NCBI GenBank assembly: GCA_016873225.1 | Contig: VGXS01000006.1 | Span: 1 to 64,000 of the forward strand | Origin: Planctomycetota bacterium | GTDB lineage: Bacteria > Planctomycetota > Planctomycetia > Gemmatales > Gemmataceae | Length of the DNA stretch: 64,000 bases | Direction of reading: 5' to 3' | Part shown: piece after piece, positions 25,116 through 31,878 of the stretch | How the letters are laid out: every line of letters begins with the position of its first letter | Numbering within the stretch: position 1 is the stretch's first letter | The notes under the pieces: generated by a model | The model's database searches: none | What the model was told of the DNA's origin: nothing | What the model saw: only the letters and a program-made list of their open reading frames with translations | Made by a program: the position numbers and the translations under genes

Positions 25116-26357
25116 CTATCCCAGAATCCGGTTCCAGCGCTCCCGGTGGTAGGCGACCTTCTCCGCCGGCGTCATCTTGGAAAAGTCAGGCTTTCCCCGC
25201 GCGGGGCAATCGCACTTGCCGGGCTTGGCCGGGGCGCATCCGCAGGAAGAATCGGCCGGTTTGGCTGATGACGGCTTGGCTCCGCCGGCGGGGGGCGGCA
25301 CGGAAATGGTCTTGCCGGTGCCGGCGTAGTTCATGACTCCCGTGTGCAGTTCCATGTCCTTTTCAATCGGCCGGTGCGGCGCGATTCCCAAGGCCTGTAG
25401 CGTGCCATGGTAGGCATGCACCGCCTCCTCGGGCGAGACCTCCCCATCCGCGATGAGTCGCAGGAAACGGATGAAGGCGAGTTGGTGCTCGGCGTTGTTG
25501 ATCTTCCGGCCGAACAGGGCCACGCGCGCCCCGTATTTTTTCGCCTCCCCAAGCAGCTTGAAGGCGTCGTAGGTGGTGCCCGCGGCGCCGCCCAGGATGC
25601 CGACCACCAGGTGCGGATCGTAGCGCACCAGTTCCTCCATGGCCCGGGGGCCGTGGTAGACGATTTTCAGGAAGTCGGGCCGGCCCGAGGCGGTCACGCC
25701 GCCCAACGCCCGGACGATGCAGTCGTTGATGTAGCCGGGCAGTTGCTCGGGTGCCAAGGCGCCATCGATGTTCGGGTCGAACACCTCGAGGAAGTGGCGG
25801 AACCCCTTGGCCTCGGCCTCGAGACGAAAAGCCTTGTACGCCTCGAGGTTGGCGCGGTCGCGTTCGGTGTCGTTGGTGAAGGTGATGCTGTAGAGGCCCA
25901 GGTTGGCGCCGAGGGCGCGTTCGGCTGGTGTGCAGGTGAGCTTGCCGCACTGGATATGGTCGAGCGTGGCGGTGCGGAAGGGCATCGATGGCTGGGAGGA
26001 GTAACGGCCGCCGCGGACAATGTGGATGTCGGTGGTGTCGTTGGCGCGCGCCGCCGGAGTGACCGGGCTGCCGTCGAAGATGCGCTTTTGGATCGTGAGA
26101 AGCTCGCTCGTGCTGGCGGACATCAGCATGATGTCGACAAGTCCTTGCCGCACGATCTCCTCGATGATGTCCCGGAACTCGGCCAGGGTGCGGTGTTTCA
26201 CCTCGCCGTCGGGCCAGCGCTCGGGCGACTTTCCGGGCGCGCCGATGGAGAGCGCCATGTCGGCGTCCTTGGCGTCGGCGAGGATGAAGTCGCGGGCGCC
26301 GAGGGGGTCGGCGTGGATGCGGGCGAGTTTCTCGTCAAGCGACTTGGTAACGGCCAT
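25116..26357 (-). CDS. BMC-operon TIM-barrel protein with cysteine-rich C-terminal tail
   Basis: The last gene of the microcompartment operon, encoding 413 residues. The body (about 1-350) has the alternating pattern of a class I aldolase-like TIM barrel. DFLKIVYHGP near residue 225 offers a possible Schiff-base Lys, VVGILGGAAGTTYDA near residue 245 resembles a phosphate-binding loop, and VALFGRKINNAEHQ follows. The tail is a Pro/Ala/Gly linker with clustered cysteines (CGCAPAKPGKCDC) and a final predicted amphipathic helix (MTPAEKVAYHRERWNRIL). A linker plus terminal helix is what encapsulation peptides look like. The ATG at 26357 has GGAGG upstream, and longer in-frame sequence is Arg-rich shadow. 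The enzymatic activity is unknown; a second aldolase is the best guess. Confidence 0.75.
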   Translation of the reverse strand: MAVTKSLDEKLARIHADPLGARDFILADAKDADMALSIGAPGKSPERWPDGEVKHRTLAEFRDIIEEIVRQGLVDIMLMSASTSELLTIQKRIFDGSPVTPAARANDTTDIHIVRGGRYSSQPSMPFRTATLDHIQCGKLTCTPAERALGANLGLYSITFTNDTERDRANLEAYKAFRLEAEAKGFRHFLEVFDPNIDGALAPEQLPGYINDCIVRALGGVTASGRPDFLKIVYHGPRAMEELVRYDPHLVVGILGGAAGTTYDAFKLLGEAKKYGARVALFGRKINNAEHQLAFIRFLRLIADGEVSPEEAVHAYHGTLQALGIAPHRPIEKDMELHTGVMNYAGTGKTISVPPPAGGAKPSSAKPADSSCGCAPAKPGKCDCPARGKPDFSKMTPAEKVAYHRERWNRILG

Positions 26358-26383
26358 GGAGCCAGCCTCCGGTCGTGGTTTCG

Positions 26384-26650
26384 TCAATCGTCTTCGTCGT
26401 CCGCGTCGGAGGGCGACAAATCGGATCCAAGTTTCATGGCGTGGCGTTTCTCGACGAAGAACTTGGCCGCGGCGCGCGGGTCGCGGAAGGTCTTCTCCCG
26501 CCATTCGCGCTCGCCGTCCTCGCCGGGATGGTCGTATTCCACCGTGAAATGGTTCTCGTCGAGGCGGCACATCGTGAGGCCGCCGGGAAGGGTGATCTCG
26601 AACTCCGCGGGGTGGGCGAGCACCGCGGCGAGCATCTCGATCTCATCCAT
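26384..26650 (-). CDS. Small acidic protein of the BMC operon
   Basis: An 88-residue soluble acidic protein ending in DADDEDD. The pattern is a helix (MDEIEMLAAVLAHP), short strands (FEITLPGGLTMCRLDENHFTVEY) and a helix (RAAAKFFVEKRHAM), suggesting one compact domain. GGAGGAACTTCCC precedes the ATG. It lies between the dehydrogenase and the TIM-barrel gene, 27 bases from each. I do not recognise it. Its place in the operon suggests a small accessory of the compartment, but there is no direct evidence. Confidence 0.6.
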   Translation of the reverse strand: MDEIEMLAAVLAHPAEFEITLPGGLTMCRLDENHFTVEYDHPGEDGEREWREKTFRDPRAAAKFFVEKRHAMKLGSDLSPSDADDEDD

Positions 26651-26677
26651 GGGAAGTTCCTCCGGAACCGGTTGGAT

Positions 26678-27718
26678 TCATCGGCCCTGCCAAGCCTGGC
26701 GGGGCACGGAGCGCTCGGCGGCGGCCGCCTGGGCCGGGGATGCCGCGGGCTGGGCGGGAGGCGTGGCGGCGACCGGCTTGCCGGCCAGGCGCGCGCGGAC
26801 CTGCGCCAGGATGTCCTTGAGGACCTTGGCCGAGTTCTGGAGAGCCACCAGTTCGCGGGGGCTGATCGGCACCTCGATCTGCTCGCGGGCGCCTCCGCAG
26901 CCGATCACCGTCGCGACCGACAGGCAAATGTCGCGGATCCCGTAGAGGCCTTGCTGGAGCGTGCTGACGGGAAGGATCTTGCGGGAATCCAGAAGCAGCG
27001 ACTCAACCACCTCGCGGATGGAGACTCCCACCGCGAATCCCGAGCCGCCCTTGAGCTTGATCATCGTGGCTCCGGCGGTCTTGGTTTCCTCGAAAACCTC
27101 ACGCTCCATCGCCGGGCTGTAGCCCGGCCAGGTGGCCAGGGGCAGTCCCGCGACGGTGGCGCTCGACCAGATGGGAACCATGCTGTCGCCGTGCTCGCCC
27201 AAAAGCAGGGCCTTGACTTGGGTGGCGGGCAGGTTGAGCCGCCGCGCCAGATGGCTGTTCAGGCGCGCCGTGTCGAGTTGCGTTCCCAGCCCGATGACGC
27301 GGCGCCAGTCGAGGCCGCTCTTCTCGACCGCCAGGTGCGTGAGGATGTCGACGGGATTGCTGACCACGACGAGGTTTGTGGTTGGCTTGAGGCCCGCCGC
27401 CTTCACCTGGGCCAGCAGGTCGAGGAACAGGTCGACATTCCTGTTGATCAGGTCAAGGCGGCTTTCTTCGGGCTTGCGGCGCAGGCCCGCCGTGATCACC
27501 ACGGTGTGGCTGTCGGGAATGTCCTTGGAGATCGTGCCGGCGGTGACTCGCTGGTCGGCCACGAGGCTGGTTCCCTGCAGGATGTCGAGGGCCACGCCCT
27601 CGGCCACCTGCTGGTTGGCGTCGAGGATGCAGATGTGGCTGGCGACCTTGCCCAGATGCAGCGCGTAGGCCGCCATGCTGCCCACAAGCCCGCCGCCTCC
27701 GATGATGCTCACCTTCAT
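26678..27718 (-). CDS. Malate/lactate dehydrogenase family protein of the BMC operon
   Basis: A 346-residue NAD-dependent 2-hydroxyacid dehydrogenase. It begins with the Rossmann motif KVSIIGGGGLVGSMAA, then VVITAGLRRKPEESRLDL near residue 77, VVSNPVDILTHL near residue 118, LGTQLDTARLNSHLA and the catalytic His segment LLLGEHGDSMVPIWS near residue 174. The active-site loop AGLRRKP places Arg at the position that reads Arg in malate and Gln in lactate dehydrogenases. About 35 Ala/Pro-rich residues extend past the normal end. In the compartment it could recycle NADH made by the aldehyde dehydrogenase. The ATG overlaps the upstream membrane-protein stop as ATGA, with GGAGGA before it. Confidence 0.87.
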   Translation of the reverse strand: MKVSIIGGGGLVGSMAAYALHLGKVASHICILDANQQVAEGVALDILQGTSLVADQRVTAGTISKDIPDSHTVVITAGLRRKPEESRLDLINRNVDLFLDLLAQVKAAGLKPTTNLVVVSNPVDILTHLAVEKSGLDWRRVIGLGTQLDTARLNSHLARRLNLPATQVKALLLGEHGDSMVPIWSSATVAGLPLATWPGYSPAMEREVFEETKTAGATMIKLKGGSGFAVGVSIREVVESLLLDSRKILPVSTLQQGLYGIRDICLSVATVIGCGGAREQIEVPISPRELVALQNSAKVLKDILAQVRARLAGKPVAATPPAQPAASPAQAAAAERSVPRQAWQGR

Positions 27719-28002
27719 GACTGTTCCTCCGACTGCGTGTCCGCCGACTGTTCCTGTCCTTCCCTTTTCCGCTTGTTGATCATTTGCACGCGGAAAATCC
27801 AAACGCGGATGAGCACCGTGACCACCAACAGCGGCCAACAGACCCCGAAGAAGATCTTGATGGGCAGGCTGAAGTCATCGAGCTTTCCCAGCGCCAAGCC
27901 GATGATGAACAGCGCCAAAGGCACGACGCCCAGGCCGACGAGGAGCGGGACCACCAGCAGAGTGGTGAAGAATCCCACCTTGTCCTTTCGGAAACTGAAC
28001 AT
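27715..28002 (-). CDS. Small two-helix membrane protein of the BMC operon
   Basis: A 95-residue protein with two hydrophobic segments, at about residues 11-38 (GFFTTLLVVPLLVGLGVVPL continuing into ALFIIGLALG) and 48-69 (IKIFFGVCWPLLVVTVLIRVWIF in part). A basic, glutamine-rich tail follows (KRKREGQEQSADTQ). The start codon at 28002 has GGGAG upstream, and the stop overlaps the dehydrogenase start. A membrane protein is not expected in a cytosolic microcompartment operon. Possible roles are sugar or lactate passage, or anchoring. Family not recognised. Confidence 0.65.
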   Translation of the reverse strand: MFSFRKDKVGFFTTLLVVPLLVGLGVVPLALFIIGLALGKLDDFSLPIKIFFGVCWPLLVVTVLIRVWIFRVQMINKRKREGQEQSADTQSEEQS

Positions 28003-28040
28003 CGAAGGCTCCCGCCTGTCCGCCGAGTCGAACCGTTGGA

Positions 28041-28928
28041 TCAGACGCCCGAAAGGTTGCGCATCACCTGTTCCGTGATGGCCCGGACCAGGTTTTCCAG
28101 CGCCGGGTCGTCGGCATCGGGCAGTCCGCCCGAGGCGCCGCACTCGCTGCCAACGCCGGTGGGTTCATCGAACCGGAACGCGTAGGGACGCGGTACAAAC
28201 TTCGAGTACCTGCGGTCGAAACTTGAGTCCCCGCAGGTGGGGTTCGACTCGTCGCGGAAGCGGACATCGTCGTAGCCGAGCCTTTTCTTGAGGGCCAGCA
28301 GTTCCTTGGTCTGCTGTTCGGTGAAGTAGTTCACCCGGCCGAGTTGCCTGGAAAGGATGAGGATGCGGCAATAGGCGTCGATGATCTCGGTGTTGAAGTA
28401 GGCGTTCTCGAGGTCGGGCCCGAAGGTGATGGTGCCGTGGTTGGCCAGCAGTATCGTGTTGCAGTCCTTGGCGTAGGGCACCACCGTGTCGGCGAATGAC
28501 TGGCCGCCGGGCGTCTCATAAATGGCGATCGGCACCTCGCCGAGGAACACCTCGACCTCGGGAAGCACGCACTTGGGGATCGGTTCATGCGCGACGGCGA
28601 AGGCGGTCGCGTGGGGCGGATGGCAGTGGACCACGGCGTTGATGTCGGGCCGCTGGTTGTAAACGGAAAGGTGCAGCATCACCTCGCTGGTTCGCTTCTT
28701 GCGCCCGGCGAGTTGAACCCCCTTGGCATCGACCCTGCAAATATCCTCGGGCTTCATGTAGCCCTTGGAGACCATCGTGGGAGTGCAGAGGAATTCACGC
28801 TCGTTGAGCCGAACGGTGATGTTGCCGTCGTTGGCGGCGGCGAAGCCGCGGTGGTAGACCCTTCGGCCGATCTCGCAGATCAGTTCCTTGAGTTCGTACT
28901 CGGTCTTGCCGCCATGCAATTGAGCCAT
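28041..28928 (-). CDS. Class II aldolase (fuculose/rhamnulose-phosphate type) of the BMC operon
   Basis: A 295-residue zinc-dependent class II aldolase/adducin-family enzyme, expected to split L-fuculose-1-phosphate or L-rhamnulose-1-phosphate into dihydroxyacetone phosphate and L-lactaldehyde. Family residues are DGNITVRLNER near residue 38, AVVHCHPPHATAFA near residue 98 (His ligands and Glu region) and ILLANHGTITFGPDLENAYF near residue 158 (third His). The normal domain ends near residue 225. The C-terminal extension closes with an amphipathic helix (DPALENLVRAITEQVMRNL) after a Gly/Ser linker, as in encapsulation peptides. The ATG at 28928 has a strong AAGGAG site. Confidence 0.93.
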   Translation of the reverse strand: MAQLHGGKTEYELKELICEIGRRVYHRGFAAANDGNITVRLNEREFLCTPTMVSKGYMKPEDICRVDAKGVQLAGRKKRTSEVMLHLSVYNQRPDINAVVHCHPPHATAFAVAHEPIPKCVLPEVEVFLGEVPIAIYETPGGQSFADTVVPYAKDCNTILLANHGTITFGPDLENAYFNTEIIDAYCRILILSRQLGRVNYFTEQQTKELLALKKRLGYDDVRFRDESNPTCGDSSFDRRYSKFVPRPYAFRFDEPTGVGSECGASGGLPDADDPALENLVRAITEQVMRNLSGV

Positions 28929-28942
28929 GTCAATACTCCTTT

Positions 28943-29260
28943 TTAAGTGATCTCGTGGCAGGTCAGGTTGTCAAGAAGGATGCCGGCATGCGCGTCCACG
29001 GGAACCTTGCGGGGCATGTAAGGCATCGCCGCCTCGCCGCCCTCGCTGTATCCCACCAGTTGTCCGTGGCCGGCACCGACGGCATCGGCCACGACCAGGT
29101 CCTCTCCATCGCCGCGAACGGCACAAGGTTCGCCGGCGCGGCCATCCGCGGCCAGCAGGGCCTTGAGGCTGCAAGGCGAGACGACGATCCAGCGGATGCC
29201 CGCCAGGGTCGGATGCACTCGGGAGAGCGTCACGCGGCCGAACACCTCGCCGATCTTCAT
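28943..29260 (-). CDS. BMC-P shell vertex protein (EutN/CcmL family)
   Basis: A 105-residue pentameric shell-vertex protein, one of three in the operon. It starts MKIGEVFGRVTLSRVHPTLA, the usual first strand and loop of EutN/CcmL, and continues with GIRWIVVSPCSLKALLA and EDLVVADAVGAGHGQLVGYSEG, which contains the conserved Asp-x-x-Gly-Ala-Gly turn. The C-terminal strand AHAGILLDNLTCHEIT is longer than in the other two copies. The ATG overlaps the upstream stop by four bases, and GGAGG lies upstream. Pentamers cap the vertices of the compartment. Confidence 0.9.
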   Translation of the reverse strand: MKIGEVFGRVTLSRVHPTLAGIRWIVVSPCSLKALLAADGRAGEPCAVRGDGEDLVVADAVGAGHGQLVGYSEGGEAAMPYMPRKVPVDAHAGILLDNLTCHEIT

Positions 29261-29820
29261 GAAGGCCTCCCCGAGGCGCCGGCAAGGCGCAGGATCTGGC
29301 GGATTTCGTAGGCGGTGCGTCCGGGCATCTCGACGGCCAGGATCGGCTTTCCCAGGGTGGCCATGGCGCGGCTGGCCTGGGGCACACCGCACACGGCGGC
29401 GGCGGGCGAGCCCGACGCCTTTCCTGCCTCCCAGGCCGCCAGTTCGGGCTTCGCCGTGAAGATCACCACGGCGCCATCGGGATTGTCCCGGCGCCAGCGC
29501 CCGGCCTCGGCCGCCAGCGCCGCGGAATCGCCGGAGTGGGTGCGTCCGGGCGCCCCTCCGGCAAGGCTCAGGGCCAGCGAGAGCACGGGGTAATCGCGGT
29601 CGCTTCCAATCCAGATCCCGGTGCCGGGGGCAGGCGTGGCGACAGCCGGGGCCGCGGGCGATTCCTGCCCGATCGTGATGCCCCTTTGCGAAAGATCTTC
29701 CCGCGCCAGTTGGGTGACGATGGTTCCGGGGCGAACCACCACGCGGGTGACGCCAGGCAACCGGCGGGGCAGATGCTCCGCGGCCAGGATCCGTCCGTCA
29801 TATCGCCATTCGCCGCTCAC
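29257..29820 (-). CDS. RpiB-like protein of unknown function in the BMC operon
   Basis: A 187-residue soluble protein. The N-terminus contains VVVRPGTIVTQLAREDLSQR, a phrase resembling the leading segment of some other compartment proteins. The centre (GIWIGSDRDYPVLSLALSLA) and C-terminus (AAVCGVPQASRAMATLGKPI then LAVEMPGRTAYEIRQIL) recall the sugar-phosphate isomerase RpiB/LacA fold, with the usual Asp-His and Cys active site not evident. The gene overlaps BMC-P genes on both sides by four bases (GTG start at 29820), showing tight coupling. It may be a degenerate isomerase or a structural adaptor. Confidence 0.65.
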   Translation of the reverse strand: MSGEWRYDGRILAAEHLPRRLPGVTRVVVRPGTIVTQLAREDLSQRGITIGQESPAAPAVATPAPGTGIWIGSDRDYPVLSLALSLAGGAPGRTHSGDSAALAAEAGRWRRDNPDGAVVIFTAKPELAAWEAGKASGSPAAAVCGVPQASRAMATLGKPILAVEMPGRTAYEIRQILRLAGASGRPS

Positions 29821-30074
29821 CCGTCCACCACCCCCACCACCAGCCAGCGCACCGGCGAGTCCTTGGATCCCACCGCCTGGCGCGCCGCCTTGCCGTCGCT
29901 GCTGATGATCACCTTCATGCCCGGGCCCGATCCGATCCGGTCGATCGCCAAGATCGGATCACCATCAGTCTCACCTGTGTCGCGGAGCGGCTGGACAACC
30001 AGCAGCTTGGAGCCGACGAAGCCCTTGTGCTTCACCGTCGCCGTCGCATGACCCACGACCGCCCCGAACTGCAT
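29817..30074 (-). CDS. BMC-P shell vertex protein (EutN/CcmL family)
   Basis: An 85-residue pentamer-forming shell protein. It has the compact CcmL/EutN pattern: GAVVGHATATVKHKGFVGSK, then LLVVQPLRD, DPILAIDRIGSGPGMKVIIS with the conserved turn, and VVGVVDG at the end. It is the shortest of the three vertex proteins here. The start is preceded by GAGGAG, and its stop overlaps the following gene. It lies directly after the aldehyde dehydrogenase gene. Confidence 0.9.
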   Translation of the reverse strand: MQFGAVVGHATATVKHKGFVGSKLLVVQPLRDTGETDGDPILAIDRIGSGPGMKVIISSDGKAARQAVGSKDSPVRWLVVGVVDG

Positions 30075-30084
30075 GACAGGCTCC

Positions 30085-31521
30085 TCAAACCACCCGCATG
30101 GCCCGGGCCGTGCTGCTGCGCCTGACGCGGCAGAAGGTGGCCGGGGTGGTGACGCCCTCGCCTGTGGGCGTGGCGATGCTGAAGCTCACATAGCCCTCCC
30201 CGCCGGCACCCAAGCCGGCGGTGCATGGGCCGTTCTGCACGAACAGGGTCGTGTTCATCGCCTTGCCCATGCGGGTGATCGTCTCGACATTCCGCGAATG
30301 GATGATGCTTGTGTGGCCGTAGCCATGCTCGTGCTTGAGGGCCAGCTCGATCGCCTGGTCGACATCCCGGCAGCGGACGAATGGCACGAACGGCATCATC
30401 TGCTCATGGCCGACGAACGGGTTGTCCTCCGCAGTTTCGGCATGAAGCATGAGGGTGTCGGGCGGCACCTCGATCCCGGCATGCCTCGCCAGCGTGGCTG
30501 CATCGGCACCCACCAGGTCCTTGTTCACGACGAGCTTGCCTCCTTCTCCGGGCTTGAAGGCCGCGGCGGCCAGCTTGTCCACCTGGGCCGCATTCAGCGC
30601 GACCGACTTGTGCCTGGGGAGGCATGAGAGGAGCTCATCGAACACTTCCGTGACGGCGAAAACCTCCTTCTCGGCAATGCAGAGGAGGTTGTTGTCGTAA
30701 CTGGCGCCGATGACGATGCTCTTGGCAGCGTTGTCGAGGTCCGCCGTCGCGTCCACCACGACCGGCGGGTTGCCCGGGCCGGCGACGATCGCCCGCTTGG
30801 GGCTTCGGAGCGCCGCTCGCGCCAGGGCCGGACCGCCCGTCACGCAGACGAGCTTCACATCGCGGTGGTCGAACATGGCCTGCGCGCTCTCGATGCTGGG
30901 CTTCTCGACGATCGCGAGCAGGTTGTCGATGCCGATCGCCTGGCGGATCGCGCGGTTGAACAGGCGGGTGCCCTTGGCGGCGATCCTGGCGCCCGACGGA
31001 TGGGCGTTGAACACGACGGCGTTGCCGCCCGCCAGCATGTTGATCGCGTTGCAAGCCAATGTGGGCAGTGAATGGGTGACGGGTGTCACCGCCGCGATCA
31101 CTCCGAAGGGGGCGTATTCCTCGAGGGCGATGCCATCCTCGCCGCTGAAGGCCCGGGTGGTGAGCCATTCGACCCCGGGGATGCGGTTGGCGACCACGCG
31201 GAGCTTGTCGATCTTGTGCTCAAGCCTGCCGATCTTGGTTTCCTCGAACTCCTCGCGACCCAATGGCTCGGCCTGGTCGCGGCAAATCGCCCGGATGGTC
31301 TCGATGGCCGCGCGCCGATCGGAAAGTCCTCGCAGGGCGAACTGCTTCTGGGCCGCCGAGGCGGCGGCGATCGCCTCCTCCGCGGTCGCGAAAACGCCTT
31401 CGCCCCCCTCGCGGGAACCGGCGGCGGGGGCGGAGGGCGCCGTGCCGCGGACTTGCGACACCACCCGCTCAACAACCCGGCGCACCACCTCGTCCGTCGT
31501 CGCCTGGATCCGTCCCGCCAT
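30085..31521 (-). CDS. CoA-acylating aldehyde dehydrogenase (PduP/EutE-like)
   Basis: A 478-residue microcompartment aldehyde dehydrogenase that should convert lactaldehyde, CoA and NAD+ to lactyl-CoA and NADH. The catalytic Cys is in YDNNLLCIAEKEVF near residue 275. FGVIAAVTPVTHSLPTLACN near residue 125 and LVCVTGGPALARAAL near residue 210 are the NAD-binding segments. Residues 1-20 (MAGRIQATTDEVVRRVVERV) form a predicted amphipathic helix followed by a Pro/Ala/Gly linker, the arrangement of an N-terminal encapsulation peptide. The ATG at 31521 follows GAGGAAGC, and 33 further bases of open frame upstream are rejected. Confidence 0.93.
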   Translation of the reverse strand: MAGRIQATTDEVVRRVVERVVSQVRGTAPSAPAAGSREGGEGVFATAEEAIAAASAAQKQFALRGLSDRRAAIETIRAICRDQAEPLGREEFEETKIGRLEHKIDKLRVVANRIPGVEWLTTRAFSGEDGIALEEYAPFGVIAAVTPVTHSLPTLACNAINMLAGGNAVVFNAHPSGARIAAKGTRLFNRAIRQAIGIDNLLAIVEKPSIESAQAMFDHRDVKLVCVTGGPALARAALRSPKRAIVAGPGNPPVVVDATADLDNAAKSIVIGASYDNNLLCIAEKEVFAVTEVFDELLSCLPRHKSVALNAAQVDKLAAAAFKPGEGGKLVVNKDLVGADAATLARHAGIEVPPDTLMLHAETAEDNPFVGHEQMMPFVPFVRCRDVDQAIELALKHEHGYGHTSIIHSRNVETITRMGKAMNTTLFVQNGPCTAGLGAGGEGYVSFSIATPTGEGVTTPATFCRVRRSSTARAMRVV

Positions 31522-31550
31522 GGATGCTTCCTCGCTGTTTGCGTGCCGGT

Positions 31551-31862
31551 TCACGACCGGACGCTGAAGACTTCCCTGTTGTCGACCTGGACGCTGTCCA
31601 CGATTCCGATCACCGCGGTGTCCACCGGCAACTTCTCGGTTTCCGGCATCAACCGGGCGCTCGATCCCTGCACGATGAGCACCATCTGGCCGATGCCCGC
31701 TCCCAGCGGGTCGACCGCGATGAAGGTTCGGCCCGCGCTGACGAGGCGTCCGCGGTCATGGGGATCCACCCGCACCGGTTCCACGACGAGGAGTTTCTGC
31801 CCCGTCATGGTCTCGGCTTTCTGGGTGGCGACCACGGCGCCCGTCACGCGAGCCAGGAACAT
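31551..31862 (-). CDS. BMC-P shell vertex protein (EutN/CcmL family)
   Basis: A 103-residue pentameric shell protein, first of the three in transcriptional order. Characteristic segments are MFLARVTGAVVATQKAETM, GQKLLVVEPV, FIAVDPLGAGIGQMVLIVQG (conserved Asp and Gly turn) and TAVIGIVDSVQV. It lies between the selenoprotein-like gene (16 bases away) and the aldehyde dehydrogenase gene. An AGGTGA site precedes the ATG. Confidence 0.91.
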   Translation of the reverse strand: MFLARVTGAVVATQKAETMTGQKLLVVEPVRVDPHDRGRLVSAGRTFIAVDPLGAGIGQMVLIVQGSSARLMPETEKLPVDTAVIGIVDSVQVDNREVFSVRS

Positions 31863-31878
31863 CGTTCACCTTGCCTGT

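Noticed and set aside
25407..28078. Long rightward ORFs across the compartment operon
   Set aside because: Antisense shadows with low-complexity Arg/Ala/Gly sequence; the minus-strand frames encode recognised families with ribosome sites.
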